DNA from: Nitrospiraceae bacterium | GTDB taxonomy: Bacteria; Nitrospirota; Nitrospiria; Nitrospirales; Nitrospiraceae | Direction of reading: 5' to 3' | DNA: 12,976 nt | Assembly (NCBI GenBank): GCA_014534095.1 | Contig: JACVSD010000046.1 | Location: 1 to 12,976, forward strand | In this document: one piece after another, positions 7,888 to 12,976 of the stretch | Position numbering within the stretch: the stretch's first letter is position 1 | Layout: each line of letters starts with the position of its first letter | Position numbers and translations under genes: made by a program | The notes under the pieces: model-generated | Seen by the model: only the letters and a program-made list of their open reading frames with translations | The model's database searches: none | What the model was told of the DNA's origin: nothing

Positions 7888-8133
7888 TTAATTCCGTGGT
7901 TGGCGAATGTTCAGAATATCTTCCTGCAGGCGATCTCGCTCCGCCAAGATCTTCTTCCGCCGCTGCCATCGATCCCATGTCCACCATCGAAGCTTTTGGC
8001 GAAACGTCACGGTAGGCGGAGGCGCACTCCCTCGTGGAGCGTGTTGGAAATCATAGCCCCGTGATGCATCCCGCCGCTCAAAAAAGCGTGCATACAGATG
8101 ATCATACAGCCCGCTCCCGGATCCTCCAGCCAC
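7888..8133 (-). CDS. 81-aa protein of unknown function
   Basis: The family is not recognised. The product reads M(V)AGGSGSGLYDHLYARFF and then a charged stretch (ERRDASRGYDF). A proline patch follows (APPPTVTF), then a cluster of four tryptophans within eight residues (WWTWDRW, about 50-56), and the protein closes with a basic-acidic helix (QRRKKILAERDRLQEDILN). No signal peptide or membrane helix is visible, so it is probably cytosolic. The start was placed at GTG 8133 because AAGGAG sits 5 nt before it; a GTG two codons earlier overlaps that ribosome site. It begins 27 nt after the DUF255 stop and precedes the concanavalin-like gene by 66 nt, so all three are probably one operon. A good ribosome site and normal codon use argue that it is real. 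Confidence 0.7.
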   Translation of the reverse strand: MAGGSGSGLYDHLYARFFERRDASRGYDFQHAPRGSAPPPTVTFRQKLRWWTWDRWQRRKKILAERDRLQEDILNIRQPRN

Positions 8134-8160
8134 GGTCACTCCTTCTCCAATGAGTCCATC

Positions 8161-10209
8161 CTACAATAACCCGATCAACTGCTCACTCTCTGTCACCGGC
8201 CGGGAACAGGTGAAGCGCTGACACACGTAGGCCGTGGGCAGCCCGTTCACCTTCCCATCGACCCCAGAAATCCGGTTCGCCGGATCCAGGCGGGATTCAT
8301 CCAGTACCGACACCAGCTTATTGGGCACATACTGTTGATGCACGGTGGCGATGAGCGCCTCCGTCGCGGCATCGCCGCGGCGGCCCACAATTACGACTTC
8401 CTTGGGCTTCGTCAAGTACCAATCAAGCGCGCACAACATCGCCGCACTGCCGTAAGGATTGCGACGGAGCAGATCTCTGAACACCCGGAGCGTCTGTTCG
8501 GCCCGGTCATCATACAATCGCTCGCCCGTCAAAGAAAAGAGCCTGAGCAGCACCTGAACGGCGACGGCATTGCCGGACGGGACGGCGGTGTCTGTCCCTG
8601 ATTTCATCCGATGAATCAGCGGCTCATGATCCTTCGCGGTAAAGAAGAAAGCCCCTCTCCCGTGGTCCCAGAACCGGTCCAACAAACCATCCGTCACCAT
8701 TCGTGCCTGGTCGAGATACCACACATGAGACGTCGCCTCATAGGCATCCAGCAAGGCCGCCGCCAAATAAGCATAGTCGTCAAGAAAGCCGGCAATGCGG
8801 GCCTTCCCTCCGGTGAGCGTGCGAAACACACCACCTCCCTTAATGGCGTAATCGATGAGGAAGGTGAGCGCTCTTTCCGCAGCAGACAGATACGCTGTGA
8901 CGCCGTATGTCTGATACGCATCCAGAAAGGCGGAAATGGCCAGGGCGTTCCAACTCGTCAGGACATTATCGTCGCGCTGTGGCTTGAGACGCCGTTCTCG
9001 CGCGGCCAACAATCGCGTGCGAGCTGTCCGCAGATCCTGGTCGATCCGCGCTTGCTGTTCGGACGGCAGGCTCAGCGTTCCGAGGCGATTCAGCACCGTC
9101 TTGCCTTCAAAGTTTCCCACCTCCGTGACTCCGTAGGCCTGGCAGAAGTGCTCGCCGACTTCCGCTCCAAGGAGGGCCCGGATTTCCTGCGGCTCCCAGA
9201 CAAAGTACCGCCCCTCTTCCTCTTCACTGTCCGCGTCCTGAGCCGCAAAGAAAACTCCGTCCGGATGCCTCAGTTCACGATGGAGATAGTCCAGCGTCTC
9301 TTCCACCACCTGCCGGAACCGGGCGTCTTTCGTGAGTCGCCAGCCGTCGAGATACATCCGCACGAGTTGCGCGTTGTCATACAGCATCTTTTCGAAGTGC
9401 GGCACCATCCATTGCGCGTCCACGGAATAACGGTGGAAGCCGCCGCCGAGATGGTCGTAGAGACCTCCGGCGGCCATTCTGCGCAGTTGCAATAAGACTT
9501 TGTCTTGGTATTCCGGCTGTTTGGTACGGTACGCTTGGCGGAGCAGCAGGTTCAGCGGCGGCACTGTGGGAAACTTCGGCCCTTCCCCGAACCCGCCGTG
9601 CACCGGATCGAAGTAGAGTTCCAGATCCTTCACGCCATCGTCCAGTAAACGCTCGTCTAACGGTTCTTCGGACGACTGATGGGCGCTGACCCGGGCGAGA
9701 CCCGCCCGCACGCGATCGATATTCTTGCGAACGTCATCGCCATGCTTCCGGAATGCCTCCACCACACCCCGCAACACTTGGGGGAAGCCGGGCAAGTTAT
9801 GGCGCGGGACCGGAGGAAAATAAGTCCCACCGTAGAACGGATCCTGATCCGGTGTCAGAAACATCGTAAGAGGCCAGCCGCCGCCGCGGCCAAGAAAAGC
9901 CTGTGCGGCCTTTTGGTACACATCATCCAAATCCGGCCGTTCTTCCCGATCGACCTTGATGTTGATGAAGTGTTCGTTTAAGAACGCTGCGATCGCCTGG
10001 TTTTCGAAACACTCGCGTGCCATTACATGGCACCAATGGCAAGCCGCGTATCCGATCGAGAGGTGAATCGGCTTGTGATCAGCTTGGGCTCGAGACAGCG
10101 CTTCAGCGCCCCACGCATACCACTCGACAGGATTGCCGGCATGTTGGCGGAGATACGGGCTGACTTCCGAGGCAAGACGATTGGGGCTGTTGAGTTCTTT
10201 AGCGTCCAC
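8161..10209 (-). CDS. DUF255 thioredoxin-domain protein, YyaL/SPATA20 family
   Basis: The 682-residue protein (GTG start) joins an N-terminal thioredoxin-like domain (about 7-170) to a large (alpha/alpha)6-barrel region like glycosidases. Family hallmarks are PNRLASEVSPYLRQHAGNPVEWYAW, then SIGYAACHWCHVMARECFEN with a CHWC pair at Cys57/Cys60, KVDREERPDLD, GGWPLTMFLTPD, GGTYFPP, GLYDHLGGGFHRYSVD and PHFEKMLYDNAQL. The biochemical role of the family is not settled; redox activity is suggested by the CxxC. No signal peptide is visible. The start is uncertain: GTG 10209 lacks a ribosome site, and a TTG at 10263 would add 18 residues (HELRRARYYPPC...) unlike relatives and would fall inside a plausible promoter. 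It is divergent from the M28 peptidase gene and leads the 81-aa gene. Confidence 0.93.
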   Translation of the reverse strand: MDAKELNSPNRLASEVSPYLRQHAGNPVEWYAWGAEALSRAQADHKPIHLSIGYAACHWCHVMARECFENQAIAAFLNEHFINIKVDREERPDLDDVYQKAAQAFLGRGGGWPLTMFLTPDQDPFYGGTYFPPVPRHNLPGFPQVLRGVVEAFRKHGDDVRKNIDRVRAGLARVSAHQSSEEPLDERLLDDGVKDLELYFDPVHGGFGEGPKFPTVPPLNLLLRQAYRTKQPEYQDKVLLQLRRMAAGGLYDHLGGGFHRYSVDAQWMVPHFEKMLYDNAQLVRMYLDGWRLTKDARFRQVVEETLDYLHRELRHPDGVFFAAQDADSEEEEGRYFVWEPQEIRALLGAEVGEHFCQAYGVTEVGNFEGKTVLNRLGTLSLPSEQQARIDQDLRTARTRLLAARERRLKPQRDDNVLTSWNALAISAFLDAYQTYGVTAYLSAAERALTFLIDYAIKGGGVFRTLTGGKARIAGFLDDYAYLAAALLDAYEATSHVWYLDQARMVTDGLLDRFWDHGRGAFFFTAKDHEPLIHRMKSGTDTAVPSGNAVAVQVLLRLFSLTGERLYDDRAEQTLRVFRDLLRRNPYGSAAMLCALDWYLTKPKEVVIVGRRGDAATEALIATVHQQYVPNKLVSVLDESRLDPANRISGVDGKVNGLPTAYVCQRFTCSRPVTESEQLIGLL

Positions 10210-10213
10210 GTTG

Positions 10214-10239
10214 GTGCCGGTTCGGCACGGGGGATAGTA
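10214..10239 (-). promoter_or_regulatory. Putative -10 and hairpin just before the DUF255 gene
   Basis: On the minus strand TACTAT (10239-10234) could be a -10 box, with a poor -35 (TTGCAC) 18 nt further upstream. The perfect inverted repeat GTGCCG-AAC-CGGCAC (10228-10214) follows and ends 4 nt before the GTG start. Transcription would start inside it. It could be an operator, or a hairpin affecting initiation of a gene that lacks a ribosome site. The inverted repeat is certain; the promoter is weak. Confidence 0.35.
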
Positions 10240-10282
10240 CCGCGCCCGGCGAAGCTCGTGCAACCGGGTTACCGGAGAGCCG

Positions 10283-10291
10283 TGCTATAGT
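10283..10291 (+). promoter_or_regulatory. Extended -10 promoter for the M28 peptidase gene
   Basis: TG-C-TATAGT (10283-10291) is an extended -10 element, five of six matching TATAAT. No convincing -35 lies 16-18 nt upstream, as is common for extended -10 promoters. Transcription would start near 10298, giving a leader of about 27 nt that holds the GAAGAGGG ribosome site. Confidence 0.5.
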
Positions 10292-10324
10292 CTTGGCCTT
10301 TTGCAACCAGAGTGAAGAGGGATC

Positions 10325-11797
10325 ATGAGGCGAGCATCAGTTTGGACAAGTTTATCGTGTGCCGTTCTGTTGACCCGGGGGATTGCCGCCGCTGACACCT
10401 CGCCGAATGAAGCCATGAGGGGCGCCCTCACCTTGCAACATGCGCTGGAGCAGATTTCTCCGAATCGGATAATGGCCGACGTGGCCACACTCAGTAGTGC
10501 GCGCTTTCGCGGGCGGCAAGCAGGCACGGAGGATGACCAGCAGTCCGCCACCTGGGTTAGCGAACAATTTAAGACGGCGGGCCTCTCCCTTGCCGATGAT
10601 ACTTCCACCGGCGTCATGACCTCGGTCATCAGCGCTCCGTTCATCGAGGGGGATCCATTCTTAAGCATCGGGGCCATGTCGGCGACACAACCGAAGCACA
10701 TGACCACGGATTTTATCCCGGTGCTCGATTCTCCTTCTGCCGAAATTCACGCCCCCATTGTATTTGTGGGATATGGCACGCCGGAAGACTATGCTGCCGT
10801 AGATGTACATGAATGCCTCGTCTTATTTCTGCGCGGCAAGGCGGATCACGAGAGCCGCCCGTTCAGTCACGCAGAAAAAGTGCGGCTCGCCAAAGCCCAC
10901 GGCGCGGCAGGGTATCTCATGGCCGTTGGACCTGTTTTGAAGAATTACGAAGTCCGCCGTGGGCTGAGCGGCTCACCGAGCGCATTTTATGCACAAGTAC
11001 CGCAGGCAGACGCCATTCCGGGCGCCTGGATCAGCACACCAGTGGCCGAAGAGATCCTCGCATCAAGCGGGACAGGCGCTGCCGGACGACTTCAAGAGAT
11101 CCAAGACCGTCTCAACCGGCTCCCCGCCTCACAGTCGGTTCGCACGGGGCAATACGGCGTCCTGCGTTGGAAGACCCGCGTCACAGAGGGGCTCTTGACT
11201 AATGTGCTGGCGCGGCTGCCTGGAACGGGCCCGGCAACGATTATTCTTGGAGCGCATCGGGATCTCTTCGGCCATACCGCCGGATTGGTGTTTCCCGGAG
11301 CTGATGACAATGCCTCCGGTACCGCGGTGCTCTTGGAAGTCGGACGCGTCTTGGCGCAAAGGGGATGGCGGCCGACACGCAGCCTGCTTTTTATCTCGTT
11401 CAGCGGCGAGGAAAAGGACTTGCTGGGCTCACGCCAGTACATCGCGCGCCCCATCGTGCCGCTGAGCGCCACCACCGCCATGATTAACGTCGATCACGCC
11501 GGCGCAGGCAATGGTCGTCTCACCGTCGGCGTTACCGGCATGAAAAACGCCATTGCCGCCGAAGCGGGGCAATCCGCTGGCCTCGCAGACAAGCTCGACT
11601 TGTTCGGTTTTTTCCCGGGAGGCGATCATGTGCCGTTCAAAGAAGCGGGCGTTCCTACAGTGACCGTCGTCAGCGGAGGGATCCATCCCCACTTCCATCA
11701 ACCCTCCGATACAGCGGACACCGTCGATCCACAGATCGTGCAGGCCGTCGCTCGCTACATTCTGGCGCTTACCTGGCACATGGCAACCACGCCATAA
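10325..11797 (+). CDS. Secreted M28 family zinc peptidase with PA-like insert
   Basis: This 490-residue protein is probably an exported aminopeptidase-type metallopeptidase with a two-zinc site. A signal peptide covers about residues 1-23 (MRRASVWTSLSCAVLL...AAA). A protease-associated-like region spans about 120-245 (PIVFVGYGTPEDYAAVD, then LFLRGKADH and AAGYLMAVG). The M28 catalytic domain runs from about 290 to the end, with all expected ligands: His311 in GAHRD, Asp327 in GADDNASG, Glu362-Glu363 in SGEEKDLLGS, Asp390 in INVDHAG and His458 in FHQPSDT. The bridging Asp, the catalytic Glu and the zinc ligands are intact, so it should be active. The ATG start has a GAGG ribosome site. It is divergent from the DUF255 gene and convergent with the 137-aa gene, 48 nt away. 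Substrate and exact subfamily cannot be told from sequence alone. Confidence 0.93.
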   Translation: MRRASVWTSLSCAVLLTRGIAAADTSPNEAMRGALTLQHALEQISPNRIMADVATLSSARFRGRQAGTEDDQQSATWVSEQFKTAGLSLADDTSTGVMTSVISAPFIEGDPFLSIGAMSATQPKHMTTDFIPVLDSPSAEIHAPIVFVGYGTPEDYAAVDVHECLVLFLRGKADHESRPFSHAEKVRLAKAHGAAGYLMAVGPVLKNYEVRRGLSGSPSAFYAQVPQADAIPGAWISTPVAEEILASSGTGAAGRLQEIQDRLNRLPASQSVRTGQYGVLRWKTRVTEGLLTNVLARLPGTGPATIILGAHRDLFGHTAGLVFPGADDNASGTAVLLEVGRVLAQRGWRPTRSLLFISFSGEEKDLLGSRQYIARPIVPLSATTAMINVDHAGAGNGRLTVGVTGMKNAIAAEAGQSAGLADKLDLFGFFPGGDHVPFKEAGVPTVTVVSGGIHPHFHQPSDTADTVDPQIVQAVARYILALTWHMATTP

Positions 11798-11845
11798 CCG
11801 TCGATTGCAAGACGCGAGCCGCGCCGGTGGCCTGTTGTTGACGAG

Positions 11846-12259
11846 CTATGGGATTTCGTCGAAGAGCGTGGACTCGATCGGCGGCAACGGCGTGGTTTGC
11901 CGCGGCGGACCTGGCAAGACGACCGGAGACCCAATCTGATTGGCCCCCTGGATGAGGCCAATGGAGAGCTGTGGCCCCAACGTCATGACGGCCCCACTCC
12001 AAGCCTGACCCGTGGTGGGATTGCGAAAACTGTAGGACTGAAAGTTCTGGCCCGGGTTGTAGAGATGCCCTTGTGTTCCCTGGTTATCGAGGTACAGGCT
12101 GCCGGGACCGACCAGTCCGAACAGTGGCGCCACTCCGCCGTCAAAAGAACGCACACCGGACACGCTCTGAGCCCATGCAGGAGACGACCCGATCCCGGCG
12201 AACACCACGAACATCAGACTGGTAAGGACCGTAGCGAGCGCTGCTTGTTTGAGCGACAT
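11846..12259 (-). CDS. Exported 137-aa protein of unknown function
   Basis: The family is not recognised. A clear signal peptide (MSLKQAALATVLTSLMFVVF..., cleavage likely after AWA at about residue 30) is followed by about 107 residues without Cys. They are rich in Gly, Pro, Ser and aromatics: SVSGVRSFDGGVAPLFG, SLYLDNQGTQGHLYNPGQNFQSYSF (quoted in part) and a proline-rich end (VVLPGPPRQTTPLPP). The middle looks like short beta strands with turns, fitting a small periplasmic or surface protein. A strong AGAAAGGAGG ribosome site lies 6 nt before the ATG. It is divergent from the TolC-type gene and shares the control region; the two may be co-regulated. No function is proposed. Confidence 0.8.
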   Translation of the reverse strand: MSLKQAALATVLTSLMFVVFAGIGSSPAWAQSVSGVRSFDGGVAPLFGLVGPGSLYLDNQGTQGHLYNPGQNFQSYSFRNPTTGQAWSGAVMTLGPQLSIGLIQGANQIGSPVVLPGPPRQTTPLPPIESTLFDEIP

Positions 12260-12273
12260 CTAGAACCTCCTTT

Positions 12274-12306
12274 CTGACGACTTCCTCCACGTGACTATAG
12301 TATGAT
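12274..12306 (+). promoter_or_regulatory. Divergent control region of the 137-aa and TolC-type genes
   Basis: CTGACG (12274-12279) and TATAGT (12296-12301) are 16 nt apart on the plus strand and may drive the TolC-type gene; TATGAT (12301-12306) overlaps as an alternative -10. The -10 lies in the perfect palindrome ACTATAGT (12294-12301), so the minus strand carries the same TATAGT facing the 137-aa gene. No good -35 was seen on that strand. Confidence 0.4.
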
Positions 12307-12336
12307 CCCGTCCAATTTTTCGATCAAGGAGGACTT

Positions 12337-12976
12337 ATGTCCGACGGACGACGCAAGATCCCTGTCTTGGCTGCCGGCCTCGCGATGGTCTGGTTGGTGT
12401 GCGCCCCCCCGCCCGCCGACTGCCAGGATCCAAGCAAACCGGCAGCGGAACGCCGCGAAGGCATTTCACTGGACGATGCGGCGCTGCAGGCGCTGAAAAA
12501 CAATCTTGACATCACGATCAGCCGGCAAACCAAAGAAAGCCGGTTGACGGACATCATCGTCGAGCAGGCCAAGTTCGATCCGACCTTCAGCGTCAATGGT
12601 CAATACAGCCGGACAGTCAATCCGCTGAATCGGCCCGTGTTCGGCGCGACCGGCGGCAACTTAAATCAAATCACGACCTTCGATCAGCGAAACCATTCGG
12701 TCACGGTGGATGCTACACAAAATCTCATCACCGGCGGCAACGTCGACCTGAATTACAGTCCCTCCCGTACCGCGGTGAACCAAAACCTGGCCACCGGCTT
12801 TCTGTTCAATCCCGCCTATACCGGAGGCCTCGCGCTCACCCTCACCCAACCGCTCCTCCGAAATGCCGGAATAGAAGTGAACAAGACCTTCATCCGCGTC
12901 GCGCAAAACAATGCCGAGGTGGAGCAGCATGTCTTTCGAGATCGGGTCTTGACCGTGCTGGCCACCGTCGAGCAAA
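12337..12976 (+). CDS. TolC-family outer membrane efflux protein, N-terminal part (cut by window edge)
   Basis: 213 codons are visible; the gene runs past the right edge. It starts at ATG 12337 with AAGGAGG 4 nt upstream. The first 30 residues form an export signal (RRKIPVLAAGLAMVWLVCA... up to about PADCQD). They are followed by EGISLDDAALQALKNNLDITISRQ, the usual first helix of TolC/OMF proteins, and AKFDPTFSVNGQYSRT. A region of beta-strand pairs (TVDATQNLITGGNVDLNYSPSR) and LTQPLLRNAGIEVNKTFIRVAQNN, the classic OMF motif that opens the next helices, come after. Such proteins form the outer membrane channel of type I secretion or RND efflux pumps; the partner genes should lie to the right. 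There is a Cys in the signal region, but no convincing lipobox. Confidence 0.9.
   Translation, partial: MSDGRRKIPVLAAGLAMVWLVCAPPPADCQDPSKPAAERREGISLDDAALQALKNNLDITISRQTKESRLTDIIVEQAKFDPTFSVNGQYSRTVNPLNRPVFGATGGNLNQITTFDQRNHSVTVDATQNLITGGNVDLNYSPSRTAVNQNLATGFLFNPAYTGGLALTLTQPLLRNAGIEVNKTFIRVAQNNAEVEQHVFRDRVLTVLATVEQ

Noticed and set aside
8074..8133. GLYDHL occurs in both the 81-aa protein and the preceding DUF255 protein
   Set aside because: The underlying codons differ at most third positions and the flanking residues do not align, so recent duplication is not supported; six residues may match by chance.
8611..9495. 294-codon plus-strand open frame opposite the DUF255 gene
   Set aside because: Although long, its open state follows from the codon bias of the real gene on the minus strand; no motif, signal or ribosome site was found.
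11798..11845. Possible terminator between the convergent M28 and 137-aa genes
   Set aside because: No stem followed by a T tract could be found on either strand.
12661..12975. 104-codon minus-strand open frame at the right edge
   Set aside because: Antisense to the TolC-type gene, which has the better start, ribosome site and family motifs.

Overview
The window is a GC-rich bacterial chromosomal segment, mostly core genome. It carries the conserved translation/secretion cluster ffh-rpsP-rimM-trmD-rplS-rnhB, then uvrB, a glycine-rich RRM protein, and a run of envelope or exported proteins. Protein style, codon use and gene mix (a DUF4321-type small membrane protein beside ffh, a bacterial Gly-rich RRM protein, a DUF255/YyaL protein, a TolC-type efflux protein) suggest the phylum Nitrospirota, Nitrospira being the best guess. 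That is an impression, not a database result. No tRNA, rRNA, IS element, phage gene or CRISPR array was seen.

Layout. 1-3864 (minus strand): one compact operon, read right to left as ffh, rpsP, rimM, trmD, rplS and rnhB (cut by the left edge). Spacers are 1-75 nt. A good promoter sits upstream of ffh at 3946-3974. 3994-4322 (plus): a back-to-back promoter and a small two-helix membrane protein of the DUF4321 type. 4365-6383 (minus): uvrB. 6428-6466: a strong intrinsic terminator ending the RRM transcript. 6489-6803 (minus): the RRM protein, behind a 256-nt non-coding stretch with structured elements. 7060-10209 (minus): DUF255 thioredoxin-fold protein, an 81-aa unknown protein and a secreted concanavalin-like protein, probably co-transcribed from the right. 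10283-11797 (plus): a secreted M28 zinc peptidase. 11846-12259 (minus): a secreted 137-aa protein of unknown function. 12337-12976 (plus): a TolC-family outer membrane protein cut by the right edge.

How the genes fit together. The left operon couples protein targeting (SRP protein Ffh), 30S and 50S parts and their maturation (S16, RimM, L19), tRNA m1G37 methylation (TrmD) and RNase HII. UvrB is the damage-loading helicase of nucleotide excision repair. The right half is envelope-oriented: four consecutive or divergent genes have export signals. No obviously new multi-gene system is present. The most interesting items are two substitutions in otherwise near-invariant Ffh GTPase motifs, possible RNA switches ahead of rpsP and the RRM gene, and three small proteins without a recognised function.
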